Below are positions 7,845 through 16,283 of a DNA stretch of 64,000 bases, piece by piece. Made by a program: the position numbers and the translations under genes. The notes beneath the pieces are model-generated. The model was not told where the DNA came from, did not search any database, and saw nothing but the letters and a program-made list of their open reading frames with translations. How positions within the stretch are numbered: position 1 is the stretch's first letter; every line of letters starts with the position of its first letter. The stretch lies in NCBI GenBank assembly GCA_024304885.1, contig JALJOM010000004.1, positions 1-64,000 of the forward strand, written 5' to 3'. Source of the DNA: Beijerinckiaceae bacterium. GTDB lineage: Bacteria > Pseudomonadota > Alphaproteobacteria > Rhizobiales > Beijerinckiaceae.

Positions 7845-9113
7845 ATGCGGCGCGCCTTTCCAACCTCTCGAGACTGCAAAAAGCACGTGCCCAAGATCAA
7901 CAGCCTCGCCGATTATGCGACAAAGCGCTTTCGCCTAGCCGGCAAGGCCTATCTCGAGGGTGGCGACCCTTTTTTCGCCCCGATCGATCGGCTGCGACGG
8001 GAGGCGGAGGCGCAGGGCGAGCATTTCGTCAGCTTCGCGAACTACGATTACCTCGGCCTGTCGCAGCACCCGAAGGTGAAGGCCGCAGCCGCCGCCGCGC
8101 TCGAAACCTTCGGCATCGGCGCCCTCGCCTCCCGTCTCGTCGGCGGCGAAAGGACGACACATCACGATCTCGAGGCCGCGCTCGCAGAGTTCCTCGGGGT
8201 CGACGCCGCGCTCACCCTCGTCAGCGGCTACCTGACCAATGTCACGACGATCTCGCATATCCTCGGATCGCGGGATGCCTTGTTCATCGACGAATTGTCG
8301 CACAACAGCATCGTGAGCGGCGCGAAAGGCACCGCCGCGGAGGCCGTCGTCTTCCGCCACAACGATCTCGACCATCTCGACTTTCTCCTGCGCGAGCGGC
8401 GCGGCGGGTTTCGCAGCGTGCTGGTCGTGGCGGAAGGCCTCTACAGCATGGACGGCGATGTGTCCGATCTCGGTCGCCTCGTCGAGATCAAGGAGCGGCA
8501 CGACGCATGGCTCCTCATGGACGAGGCCCATTCGATCGGCGTGCTCGGTAACGAGGGACGCGGCCTTTGCGAGCATGCCGGGGTGGATCCGCAGCGGATC
8601 GATCTCGTCATCGGCACCTTGTCGAAGACGCTCGCCTCCTGCGGCGGCTTCATCGGGGGCAAGGCCCCTGTCGTGGAATGGCTGCGCTATACGCTGCCGG
8701 GCTTCGTCTACAGCGTCGGCCTCTCCCCCGTCATCTCGGCGGCCGCGGATGCGGCCCTGCGCCTGATGCAGCAGGAGGAGTGGCGCATTGCGCGGCTGCG
8801 TCGCAACGGCGAGCTCTTTCTCGAGCTCGCCCAGGATGCCGGGCTCGACACCGGGCCGGCGGTCGGGCGCGGCGTCGTCCCCGTGCTGTTTCGCGACGCG
8901 CTCGAGACGCTGGCAGCGTCCCAGCACCTGTTGCGCCACGGCTATTACGTGCCGCCGATCATCCAGATCGGGGTTCCGAAGGACCAGCCGCGGCTGCGCT
9001 TCTTCCTTTCGGCGCAGCACACGGAAGCGGAAATCCGGGGGGTCATCGACCTTCTGGCGGAGCCGAGGAGCCGCTGTGCCACGTCGCTGCCGTCGCTGAC
9101 CGCCGCGACCTGA
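7845..9113 (+). CDS. PLP-dependent alpha-oxoamine synthase, probable serine palmitoyltransferase
   Basis: 422 residues from ATG 7845; GTG 7887 (VPKINSLADYA) is an equally plausible start and lies nearer the conserved region. The fold-type I signature is complete: FANYDYLGL near residue 65, SRLVGGERTTHHDLE, the aspartate loop DEAHSIGVLG, and the PLP lysine in GTLSKTLASCGGF (Lys261 counted from 7845). Alpha-oxoamine synthases condense an amino acid with an acyl thioester: serine plus palmitoyl (SPT), alanine plus pimeloyl (BioF) or glycine plus acetyl (Kbl). No biotin or threonine-catabolism gene is nearby, while the next two genes are ceramide-synthase-like and DEGS-like, so serine palmitoyltransferase is the best reading. 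This choice rests on context, not on a diagnostic residue. Confidence 0.75.
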   Translation: MRRAFPTSRDCKKHVPKINSLADYATKRFRLAGKAYLEGGDPFFAPIDRLRREAEAQGEHFVSFANYDYLGLSQHPKVKAAAAAALETFGIGALASRLVGGERTTHHDLEAALAEFLGVDAALTLVSGYLTNVTTISHILGSRDALFIDELSHNSIVSGAKGTAAEAVVFRHNDLDHLDFLLRERRGGFRSVLVVAEGLYSMDGDVSDLGRLVEIKERHDAWLLMDEAHSIGVLGNEGRGLCEHAGVDPQRIDLVIGTLSKTLASCGGFIGGKAPVVEWLRYTLPGFVYSVGLSPVISAAADAALRLMQQEEWRIARLRRNGELFLELAQDAGLDTGPAVGRGVVPVLFRDALETLAASQHLLRHGYYVPPIIQIGVPKDQPRLRFFLSAQHTEAEIRGVIDLLAEPRSRCATSLPSLTAAT

Positions 9114-9235
9114 CGCTTGCATGAAACGGCGATCTTTCATGTCGGGAACGAGCGGATCCGACGCCGTTAAGTCTCGTGCGGCGGGTCTTGGAACGGTTGC
9201 CGTTCCGGCGGAATCGGAACTCGGCTCTACTTCGT

Positions 9236-9326
9236 TGTTTTGTCGCAATTTCGCATCGATGTCGATCTATCGAAACGTCGAGATCGAAATGCGAAGTGGT
9301 ATCCGCTTCGCTGGAAATTGCTCTAG
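9236..9326. repeat. Dispersed palindromic element, second copy
   Basis: GCAATTTC (9245-9252) pairs with GAAATTGC (9314-9321). Inside are GCAT/ATGC extensions and the stem GCGAAGTGG/CCGCTTCGC. The right end, ctctag, directly abuts the ATG of the acyltransferase gene, so the element occupies its leader and no ordinary ribosome site is visible there. Same layout as 4655 and 17120. Confidence 0.65.
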
Positions 9327-10469
9327 ATGAGCACGCTCGAGATCGTCCCGGTCGAGGGGCTTCGGCGCTTCCTCGCCTTTTGCCGGCTGCCGCGGCAGCT
9401 CTACGAGGGGCGGCCCGGATTTTCTCCGCCGCTCGATGCCTTGCGCTGGGAGTTGCTCGCGGCGCGGCTCAACCCACATTTCAAGCACGTCGACTCGCGG
9501 TTCTGGCTCGCCCGAAGAGACGGCAAGCTCGTCGGGCGCATCCTCGCACAGTACTACAAGGACGATTTCGTCCCTCTCGGGGCCTCGCGGGCCCAGTTCG
9601 GCTGCCTCGATGCGATCGAAGACGACGAGGTCGTCGCCGCCTTGACCGGGACCGCCGAAGCCTGGCTCCGGGACCGGGGGGCGGAGCGCGTCCATGGCCC
9701 ATTCTCGCCCTCGATCAACAGCGAGGTCGGGCTGCTCGTCGAGGGGTTCGAATCGGTCCCGATGGTCTTCATGCCCTGGCACCCGGACTATCTCGGCAGG
9801 TCCCTGGAACGGCAGGGCTATGTCAAGGCCCGCGACCTCCTGTCCTACCGCTACGCCATCACCGCCGCGGACCGTGCGCAAAAGCCGGGCATCATGGCGC
9901 GGCCCGAATGGCGGGAGCGGCTGAAGATCCGGCGTCTCGATCTCGCTCGCCTCGACAAGGAGGCGGAGGTCATGATGGACATCTTCAATGATGCCTGGCA
10001 CGACAATTGGGGCTACGTGCCCTTCACGATCGAGGAGTTCCTGGCGACCGCGGCGGGCTTGAACCATGTCATGCCGCCGGACGGCGGGTTCATGATCGAG
10101 CTCGACGGAGTGCCCCAGGCCTTCGCCGTGATCTTGCCGAACCTCTACGAGATCATGGGCGATCTCGGCGGCCGGCTGCTCCCGCTGGGCTTGCCGCGTC
10201 TCCTGTGGCGGATCAAGACGCACAAGTACAAGACCGCGCGCGTCGCGCTGTTCGGGCTCCGGCGCGCCTTGCATCGCTCGGCCGCGGGGGGCGCCGTGGT
10301 CCTCGCCTTCATGGAGGAGGCGCGCGGCCGTTCCGGCCGGCACGAGGTCGACCAGATCGAGTTCGGCTGGGTCCTCGAGAACAACGCCGCCATGCGCCGG
10401 CCGATCGAGATGTCGGGGGCACGGATCGACAAGGTTCATCGCATCTACGAGAAGGGTCTCGCCGGCTGA
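9327..10469 (+). CDS. YghO/GNAT-fold acyltransferase, candidate bacterial ceramide synthase
   Basis: 380 residues. It matches the YghO-like family of long GNAT proteins: an N-terminal phosphodegenerate GNAT half, then the hallmark GPFSPSINSEVGLLVEGF and MPWHPDYLG region near residues 130-160, and a second half with FGWVLENNAAMRRPIE near the end. In Caulobacter the bacterial ceramide synthase bCerS belongs, as I recall, to this type of protein and N-acylates the sphingoid base. Position between an SPT-like gene and a DEGS-like desaturase supports that role here. A palindromic repeat ends immediately before the ATG, and there is no Shine-Dalgarno sequence. The exact substrate is inferred. Confidence 0.75.
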   Translation: MSTLEIVPVEGLRRFLAFCRLPRQLYEGRPGFSPPLDALRWELLAARLNPHFKHVDSRFWLARRDGKLVGRILAQYYKDDFVPLGASRAQFGCLDAIEDDEVVAALTGTAEAWLRDRGAERVHGPFSPSINSEVGLLVEGFESVPMVFMPWHPDYLGRSLERQGYVKARDLLSYRYAITAADRAQKPGIMARPEWRERLKIRRLDLARLDKEAEVMMDIFNDAWHDNWGYVPFTIEEFLATAAGLNHVMPPDGGFMIELDGVPQAFAVILPNLYEIMGDLGGRLLPLGLPRLLWRIKTHKYKTARVALFGLRRALHRSAAGGAVVLAFMEEARGRSGRHEVDQIEFGWVLENNAAMRRPIEMSGARIDKVHRIYEKGLAG

Positions 10470-10507
10470 GCCGGCACCCTCGGATTGCGCTGCGGAAGGA
10501 GCTGGCC

Positions 10508-11545
10508 ATGGAGACGCATGCGGCGCGTGCAAACGCGTTCCAGCGCGAGCAGATCGTCGCGGCCGGGCCGGTCGCTCGGGACTCTTTCCTTCCGACCACG
10601 CTGAAGCGTCCCCATCCGCCGCGGCGGCGCGCCATCCTCGCGGCGCATCCCGAGGTCGCGAGCCTGATCGGCCACGATCCGAGGACGGCCGCGATCACGC
10701 TCGCCGTCGTCTTGGGCCAGACGCTCGTCGCGGCATTCTGCGGCGGGCTCGGCCTCGGCTATTGGTGGGTCGCGGTCCTCTTGGCCATCGGCCTCGGCGC
10801 CTTCGCCAATCATGCGATGTTCGTCGTCATCCACGACGCCTGCCATGACGTGATCTTCAAGGGCCTCTCGGCCAACAAATGGGTGGGGATCCTCGCCGAT
10901 CTGCCCAATACGCTGCCGACCGCGATGGGGTTTCGCTGCTACCACATCAGGCATCATTCCCATCTCGGCGACTACGACTACGATGCCGACCTGCCGAGCC
11001 GTTGGGAGGCGCGGGTCTTCGGCCGGACCTGGTACGGCAAGGCGGCTTGGATGTTCTTCTTCCCGCTCTTCCAGGGATTCAGGCTCCGGAGGCTGAAGGC
11101 GACGGTGCCGATGTGGGGGCGCTGGACCTTCATCAACGCGGCTTGCGTGTTCCTCTACGATGCATTGGTCCTCGTGCTTCTCGGACCGAACGCGCTCCTC
11201 TATCTCTTCGCCTCGTTCTGGTTCTCGGTCGGCGGGTTGCATCCGCTCGCCGCGCGCTGGATCTCGGAGCACTACACCTTCGATGCGGCGCAGGAGACCT
11301 TCGACTATTACGGCAGCTTGAACATCGTCGCGCTCAACATCGGCTACCACAACGAGCACCATGATTTTCCCGACGTGCCCTGGACGCTGTTGCCGCGACT
11401 GAAGGAGATGGCGCCGAGCTTCTACGACGGGCTCGCGACCCACGCGTCCTGGAGCGGATTGCTGGTGCGGTTCATCTTCGACGACAGCTTCACGCTGTTC
11501 ACGCGGGTGGACCGCAGCCCCGCTACCTCGCCGCCGGTGAGCTGA
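10508..11545 (+). CDS. DEGS-like sphingolipid delta-4 desaturase (membrane fatty acid desaturase)
   Basis: 345 residues from ATG 10508, with GGAAGGAG ending about 6 nt upstream. The three histidine boxes of membrane diiron desaturases are complete: H109DACH113, H146IRHH150 and H281NEHH285. The last sits in GYHNEHHDFP, the motif I associate with dihydroceramide delta-4 desaturases (human DEGS1). The resemblance continues elsewhere: an N-terminal HPEVASLIGHDP segment where DEGS1 has YPEIKSLMKPDP, WISEHYTF before box 3, and FYDGL plus a short acidic tail after it. About four membrane helices are visible. It would introduce a double bond into the sphingoid base of (dihydro)ceramide. It follows the acyltransferase by 38 bp on the same strand. 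Confidence 0.85.
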   Translation: METHAARANAFQREQIVAAGPVARDSFLPTTLKRPHPPRRRAILAAHPEVASLIGHDPRTAAITLAVVLGQTLVAAFCGGLGLGYWWVAVLLAIGLGAFANHAMFVVIHDACHDVIFKGLSANKWVGILADLPNTLPTAMGFRCYHIRHHSHLGDYDYDADLPSRWEARVFGRTWYGKAAWMFFFPLFQGFRLRRLKATVPMWGRWTFINAACVFLYDALVLVLLGPNALLYLFASFWFSVGGLHPLAARWISEHYTFDAAQETFDYYGSLNIVALNIGYHNEHHDFPDVPWTLLPRLKEMAPSFYDGLATHASWSGLLVRFIFDDSFTLFTRVDRSPATSPPVS

Positions 11546-11564
11546 CGGGCCGAGACAGCCCACT

Positions 11565-11816
11565 TCAGTCGATCAGCTTGCGCTCGCGCGCGGCCGCCTC
11601 GGCGAAGGCCCGGGCCTCGGCGCTGAAGACCGCGCCGTCGTTGGCGGTCGCATTGTTGCCGATCGTGACCCCGTCGCCGAGGAGCCTGCGGCCGTTCTCG
11701 CTGACGATGAAGAAGGCGTAGCGATGGGCCTCCTGGCAGTGCCGGACGAGGATGGTCTCCTCGTCGGCGGAATCGACCGCGAAAGCGCTGTCGGCATCCA
11801 TGGTGTCACATTCCAT
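11565..11816 (-). CDS. Small protein of unknown function
   Basis: 83 residues, convergent with the desaturase. It has no signal peptide or membrane segment; the composition is acidic in the first third and the C-terminus is an Ala/Glu/Arg helix (EARAFAEAAARERKLID). ATG 11801 is an alternative start. It lies 65 bp downstream of the phosphoribosyltransferase gene on the same strand and may be its operon partner. I do not recognise a family. Confidence 0.5.
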   Translation of the reverse strand: MECDTMDADSAFAVDSADEETILVRHCQEAHRYAFFIVSENGRRLLGDGVTIGNNATANDGAVFSAEARAFAEAAARERKLID

Positions 11817-11881
11817 CGCTCGACCGGATTCGGCTCCCTTTGCGTGACGAGCAAAGCTCGCGCCAAGCCGCGACTTGCCGG

Positions 11882-12538
11882 TCAGCCCGAGCTCCCTTCC
11901 TCGTCGAGCCAGAATTCCTGGCGGCCGAAGGCCTTGGTCTCGAAATCATGGACGACGTGCCCGCAGGAGACCGCGCCGAGGACGACGGCGCCCTCGGCCT
12001 GAAGGCGCTGGCGCGCCGCAAGAAGCAGCGTGCCCGAGGAGACGATATCGTCGATCAGCACGATCGCCTGGCCGCGCACCGGGAAGTCGCAGGTCATGAC
12101 GGCGGCAAGGGCATCGCGGTCGCGTCGCGCCGCCTCCTCGACGCCGGGGGGCGGTGGAACATCCCAGAAAAGCGCGTCGACCAGGGCCCATTTGAGCTCG
12201 GTCGTGGCCAAGGCTTCGGACAGCATCAGCCAGGAGCGAAACACCGAGACGCTGACGAACGCGTCCTCGGACGGCACGGGAACGAGCAGCGGATTGGCCC
12301 AGGAGCCTTCTTCCGCGATGCGCTTGACGATAAACTGGCCATAGGCGCGACGGGCGAGCCCGATGTTGCTTTCCGCGACGAGAATCCGCTCCTTCTGGGT
12401 ATGAATGTGAAACGGTGCCTCGAAACGGCCGGTTCTCACGGCCAGGCAAAACCGGTAGGCGTCCCAATAGTCTTCCGTTCGCGCGACCTTCGCGTGCGCC
12501 GCATCGGAATAGAAGCCGCACATGAAGAACATCTTCAT
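11882..12538 (-). CDS. Phosphoribosyltransferase-domain protein
   Basis: 218 residues from ATG 12538 (MKMFFMCGF), chosen because GGACAGGG lies just upstream and homology begins there, although the frame stays open further. The PRPP-binding loop VLIDDIVSSGTLLLAA is present near residue 170, with two acidic residues before it, and VPVPS lies upstream as the usual PPi loop region. The layout resembles ComF-like or general type I phosphoribosyltransferases; the acceptor base is not identifiable. It is transcribed divergently from the FAD-linked dehydrogenase across 283 bp that contains a tandem repeat. Confidence 0.8.
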   Translation of the reverse strand: MKMFFMCGFYSDAAHAKVARTEDYWDAYRFCLAVRTGRFEAPFHIHTQKERILVAESNIGLARRAYGQFIVKRIAEEGSWANPLLVPVPSEDAFVSVSVFRSWLMLSEALATTELKWALVDALFWDVPPPPGVEEAARRDRDALAAVMTCDFPVRGQAIVLIDDIVSSGTLLLAARQRLQAEGAVVLGAVSCGHVVHDFETKAFGRQEFWLDEEGSSG

Positions 12539-12708
12539 AGTACCCTGTCCATCCGTGGCGGCTTCCAGGCTGTCGATCGGCGTCGTGGGTCGGGCCGGCA
12601 GCGGTCGGGCCGGCGGCAGTCGGGCGCGCCGCCGAGCACGGGACTCGCGGCGGCGAGGTCGCGCGAACCGCGCGACGATAGTTCGGCAAGGCACTGCAGA
12701 AGCATTTT

Positions 12709-12753
12709 GCAAGACGCATACCTGGCAAGACGCATACCTGGCAGGACGCATAC
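12709..12753. repeat. 16-bp tandem repeat (2.8 units) in a divergent promoter region
   Basis: The unit GCAAGACGCATACCTG is present exactly at 12709-12724 and 12725-12740, and a third partial unit with one change (GCAGGACGCATACC) follows to 12753. It sits between divergent start codons (12538 and 12822), where a repeated operator would be expected; it is far too short for a CRISPR array. Confidence 0.7.
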
Positions 12754-12821
12754 CGCCGGCGCCCGTTGATCTCATGGCATTAGGGTTGCGCTTCGGGCAC
12801 GGAGCCGCAGGGAGGCCGCCT

Positions 12822-14252
12822 ATGACGCAAAGTGCCGGGGACAGGGATACGCGGGCTCTGGTGTCGCGACTGGCCGCGATTGTCGGTCCTGCCCAAGTCG
12901 TCACCGACACGGCGGAGATGGCGGGCTTCCTCCACGAGCCGCGGGGCCTCTTCCGGGGTGCGGCGGCCTGTGTCGTGAAGCCGGCGACGACAGCGGAAGT
13001 CTCGGCCGTGCTCGCGCTCTGCCACGAGACCGGCACGCCAGTCGTCCCGCAAGGCGGCAACACTGGTCTCGTCGGAGGCCAGGTTCCCGATGCGAGCGGG
13101 CGAGCGATTGTGCTCTCGCTCTCCCGCCTGACGAAGGTCCGCGAGATCGACCTCGCCACGAGCACGCTGACGGTCGAGGCGGGAATGGTGCTCGCCGGGG
13201 TCCAGGGGGCGGCGGACGACGCGGGACGGCTGTTCCCCCTCTCGCTCGCCGCGGAAGGCTCCTGCACCATCGGCGGCAATCTCGCGACCAATGCGGGCGG
13301 GACGGCCGTCATCGCCTATGGCAACGCCCGCGACCTCGTGCTCGGCCTCGAGGTGGTGCTCGCCGACGGGCGGATCCTCTCCGATCTCTCCAAGCTCAGG
13401 AAGGACAATACCGGCTACGACCTGAAGCATCTCTTCATGGGCTCGGAAGGTACGCTCGGGATCATCACCGCGGCCGTGCTGAAGCTTTATCCCAAGCCGC
13501 GGAGCCTCGAGACGGCCTTCGTCGGGCTCGCGTCGCCGGCGCAGGCGCTCGCCTTTCTCGAGCTCGCGCGCGACATGGCGGGCGGCGAGATCACCGGCTT
13601 CGAGCTGATCCCGCGAATCGGGATCGATTTCGTTCTCGCCCATGCCCAGGGCGTTCAGGACCCGCTGCCCGAGCCCCACGCCTGGTATGTGCTGCTCGAG
13701 CTTTCCTCGCAGAGCCGGGAGGGGCTCGCCGCGCGGCTCGTCGGCTTGCTCGACACGGCGGCCGAGAGGGGAATCGTCGAGGATGCGGCCGTCGCGGCCT
13801 CGCTGGATCAGACGGCGCGGTTCTGGAAGCTCCGCGAGCTCCTGCCCGAGGTGCAGCGCGCGGAAGGCGGCTCGATCAAGCACGACATCAGCCTGCCGCT
13901 CGCCGCGATCCCAGCCTTCCTCGACGAGGTCTCGGGCGCCTTGGCGTGGGAGGCTCCCGGCGTGCGGCTCGTCGCCTTCGGCCATCTCGGCGACGGCAAC
14001 ATCCACTGCAATGTCTCGCAGCCGGTCGGTGCCGAAAGGGACGCTTTCCTCGCCCGCTGGGGCGAGATCAACGCGATCGTGCACGCGATCGTGGCGGCGC
14101 ATCACGGCTCGATCTCGGCCGAGCACGGGATCGGGCAATTGAAGCGCGAGCTCCTGCCCCAGGTGAAGGACAAGGTGGCGCTCGACGTCATGCGCGCCCT
14201 GAAGCGCACGCTCGACCCGAAGGGGATTCTCAACCCTGGCAAGGTGCTGTAG
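12822..14252 (+). CDS. FAD-linked D-2-hydroxyacid dehydrogenase (D-2-hydroxyglutarate/D-lactate type)
   Basis: 476 residues from ATG 12822, preceded by GGGAGG at a good distance. It is a two-domain FAD_binding_4 / FAD-oxidase C protein: GGNTGLVGG near residue 80 binds the FAD pyrophosphate, followed by GNLATNAGG and DNTGYDLKHLFMGSEG, with FGHLGDGNIHCN and AEHGIG in the C-terminal domain. These motifs fit the D2HGDH/DLD2/GlcD group that oxidises D-2-hydroxy acids and passes electrons to a quinone or ETF. The tautomerase gene follows by 30 bp, probably in one transcript. Confidence 0.9.
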   Translation: MTQSAGDRDTRALVSRLAAIVGPAQVVTDTAEMAGFLHEPRGLFRGAAACVVKPATTAEVSAVLALCHETGTPVVPQGGNTGLVGGQVPDASGRAIVLSLSRLTKVREIDLATSTLTVEAGMVLAGVQGAADDAGRLFPLSLAAEGSCTIGGNLATNAGGTAVIAYGNARDLVLGLEVVLADGRILSDLSKLRKDNTGYDLKHLFMGSEGTLGIITAAVLKLYPKPRSLETAFVGLASPAQALAFLELARDMAGGEITGFELIPRIGIDFVLAHAQGVQDPLPEPHAWYVLLELSSQSREGLAARLVGLLDTAAERGIVEDAAVAASLDQTARFWKLRELLPEVQRAEGGSIKHDISLPLAAIPAFLDEVSGALAWEAPGVRLVAFGHLGDGNIHCNVSQPVGAERDAFLARWGEINAIVHAIVAAHHGSISAEHGIGQLKRELLPQVKDKVALDVMRALKRTLDPKGILNPGKVL

Positions 14253-14282
14253 GGCTCGGGCGCACAACGGAGGAACCGAGCC

Positions 14283-14663
14283 ATGCCGCTGACCCGCGTC
14301 TCCCTGCTAAAGGGCAAGTCCCCCGACTATCGCCGCGCGATCCTCGACAGCCTCTACCAGGCCATGCGGGAGGTCTTCGAGATTCCCGAGGACGATCGCT
14401 TCATGGTGATCGAGGAGCTCGAGCCGGAGAACTTCCTGTACGGCAAGACCTATCTCGGCATCGCTCGGGACGACGATCTCGTGATGATCCAGATCGTCGT
14501 GAACAATACGCGAGGTCCGGACAAGAAGAAGGCGCTCTATGCCCGGATCGCCGAGCTTTTGGCGAAGAGCCCCGGCATCCGGCCCGAGAACGTTCTCGTC
14601 AATCTCGTCGATGTGCCGAAGGAGAACTGGTCCTTCGGGATGGGCATCGCGCAATACGCGTGA
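14283..14663 (+). CDS. Tautomerase (4-oxalocrotonate tautomerase/MIF-like) family protein
   Basis: 126 residues starting MPLTRVSLLKG; removal of Met would expose the catalytic Pro1 typical of the superfamily. The length, about twice a 4-OT monomer, fits the fused or MIF-like group (cis-CaaD/malonate-semialdehyde decarboxylase relatives). NWSFGMGIAQYA at the C-terminus completes the fold. GGAGG lies upstream of the ATG. Its position after a D-2-hydroxyacid dehydrogenase suggests a small catabolic operon, but the substrate is unknown. Confidence 0.85.
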   Translation: MPLTRVSLLKGKSPDYRRAILDSLYQAMREVFEIPEDDRFMVIEELEPENFLYGKTYLGIARDDDLVMIQIVVNNTRGPDKKKALYARIAELLAKSPGIRPENVLVNLVDVPKENWSFGMGIAQYA

Positions 14664-15072
14664 AGCTCGGCGCCGAGCTCGAGCGGACGAGCAGGATCTG
14701 TAAGACGTCTTGAGCCGCGCCGGAAAAACGATAGTCGGTGCTCGGAAACCTGCCGATTCGGGAACCAGCACGACCTTTCTGGTTCGTCGCGGTCTGAACC
14801 GAGACGCGGTTTCCACCTCGCTGGGCATCGCTCGGGAACGAGCGGGACCTCGGATCGGGGGAGAACGGCAAGACAACCGTAGCTTCCTGCCGCGCCAAGA
14901 CAGCCGATCGCCCGCGGGTCGCACCCGACGAGAGCCGCGGAATCGCCTTTGCCGCGAGAGCAAGGTCGCCCGACACGAACGAGACGACTACGCCACTGGT
15001 CCGCTCGAAACTACCGTGACGCCTCGCGACGCTCCTTTGTGCTATTCCCTCGGCGACGATGCAAGAATAGGC
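14664..15072. other. About 410 bp without a recognised gene
   Basis: GC-rich sequence leading to the regulator at 15111. Frames cross it but show no family signal. The last 60 bp are A/T-richer and should hold the regulator promoter. Confidence 0.35.
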
Positions 15073-15112
15073 TATTTTTCGGAGTCCTCGAAAAATACAG
15101 AAAAAGACGCAT
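15073..15112 (+). promoter_or_regulatory. Palindrome plus 13-mer before the HTH-PBP regulator
   Basis: TATTTTTCG (15073-15081) and CGAAAAATA (15089-15097) form a perfect 9-bp inverted repeat around GAGTCCT. Three bases later GAAAAAGACGCAT (15100-15112) runs into the start codon. The same 13-mer follows or overlaps a second palindrome in the mosB leader (16169-16196). An autoregulatory operator for the adjacent gene is a reasonable inference. Confidence 0.5.
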
Positions 15113-16007
15113 GGCTGAATTCCTCACGACGCGCGAGCTCGCGGCCCTACTTCGTGTCAAGGAGCGCAAAATCTACGAACTCGCCGCGGACGGAAAGCTG
15201 CCGGTGCGCCGGGTCACGGGAAAGCTCTTGTTCCCCCACGACGAGATCGAGGCCTCGATCCTCGCGAACGGGGCACAGGCCAAGCCGGGCCAGCAGATCG
15301 CGCGTCCGATTCTGGCGCGCCTCCCTCCTGTCGTCGTCGGCGGCCACGACCCTCTGCTCGAATGGGCCCTGCGGGAATCGCGTTCCGGGATCGCGGCTTG
15401 CCTGGACGGGGCTCTCGATGCGCTCCAGCGCTGTCCCGGACAGGATTTCATCGCGGCCGGATTGCACATTCCGACGCGCGCAGGCGAAGGCTGGAACGTC
15501 GAGGTGGTCCGTGAGGCCTTCGCGGACAAGGCCGTCGTCTTGATCGAATGGGCGAAACGCACGCGCGGCTTGATCTTCCGCACCGATCTCGGACGCTCGA
15601 TCGGATCCCTGCGCTCTGCGCGTGGATTGCGGTTCCAGCCACGACAGAAAGAGGCCGGAAGCGAGATGGTGCTCGACCTGTTGCTCGACCGGGACGGCCT
15701 GCGGAGAGACGATCTTCATTGCATCGAAACGGTCGAGCGGACCGAGATGGATCTGGCCGCGGCCATCGCCGCGGGAAGGGCCGATGTGGGGCTCGGCATC
15801 GAGGCCATGGCCCGTCAATTCCGGCAAGGGTTCACGCCTCTGCTCGTCGAGCGCTTCGATCTCTTGATCTGGAGGAAAGCCTATTTCGATCCGCCGATAC
15901 AGAAGCTCATCCGCTTCTGCGCGAGCGACACATTCGTTCAGCGGGCAAGAGAGCTCGGCGGCTACGACGTCACGGAGCTCGGCACGGTGCATTTCAACGG
16001 ACCGTAA
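15111..16007 (+). CDS. HTH regulator with a molybdate-binding-like PBP domain
   Basis: 298 residues from ATG 15111. Residues 4-50 are an excisionase/MerR-like helix-turn-helix (FLTTRELAALLRVKERKIYELAADG, written in two parts by its helices). Residues ~80-290 resemble the PBP_like domain (COG1910, periplasmic molybdate-binding protein/domain): a GGHDPLLEWALR opening, ALDALQRCPGQDFIAAGLHI, and an AIAAGRADVGLGIEAMA segment near residue 225 followed by LIWRKAYFD. It has no signal peptide, so the sensor is cytoplasmic. It lies immediately upstream of the molybdenum storage genes, with a shared palindrome/13-mer, so it probably senses molybdate or tungstate and controls mosBA. That role is inferred. 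Confidence 0.8.
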   Translation: MAEFLTTRELAALLRVKERKIYELAADGKLPVRRVTGKLLFPHDEIEASILANGAQAKPGQQIARPILARLPPVVVGGHDPLLEWALRESRSGIAACLDGALDALQRCPGQDFIAAGLHIPTRAGEGWNVEVVREAFADKAVVLIEWAKRTRGLIFRTDLGRSIGSLRSARGLRFQPRQKEAGSEMVLDLLLDRDGLRRDDLHCIETVERTEMDLAAAIAAGRADVGLGIEAMARQFRQGFTPLLVERFDLLIWRKAYFDPPIQKLIRFCASDTFVQRARELGGYDVTELGTVHFNGP

Positions 16008-16168
16008 CCGTCACGAAAAAATGCCGCTCGCGCCTGTCGAGGACGCAACCCGACGTTGAAGGAGCCGTTCTCCGACGGGCTTCCCGGCCCTGTTCCGCTC
16101 GGTCGTTTTCTCGGTGATCTCGATTTCGGCAACCAGCGAAGAATTCAGGATTATCCATGCTTCGGCGT

Positions 16169-16196
16169 TTTTTCCCATGCGGGGAAAAAGACGCAT
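16169..16196 (+). promoter_or_regulatory. Palindrome plus shared 13-mer in the mosB leader
   Basis: TTTTTCCC (16169-16176) and GGGAAAAA (16182-16189) form a perfect inverted repeat around ATGCG, overlapping GAAAAAGACGCAT (16184-16196), which is identical to 15100-15112. It is about 90 bp upstream of the mosB start and is a candidate operator for the HTH-PBP regulator. Confidence 0.5.
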
Positions 16197-16283
16197 AAAT
16201 TTCGGATATTGTGGGATGCTCCTACAACAGATACCTGGGCACTCGAAGCAAGAAACTACATGGCAACGACGAAAGGGACCCCG

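Noticed and set aside
7845-9113. Biotin synthesis enzyme BioF
   Set aside because: No other bio gene is present and both downstream genes point to sphingolipids; kept as an alternative, not the call.
12709-12753. CRISPR array
   Set aside because: Units are 16 bp, fewer than three, and have no spacers or cas genes.
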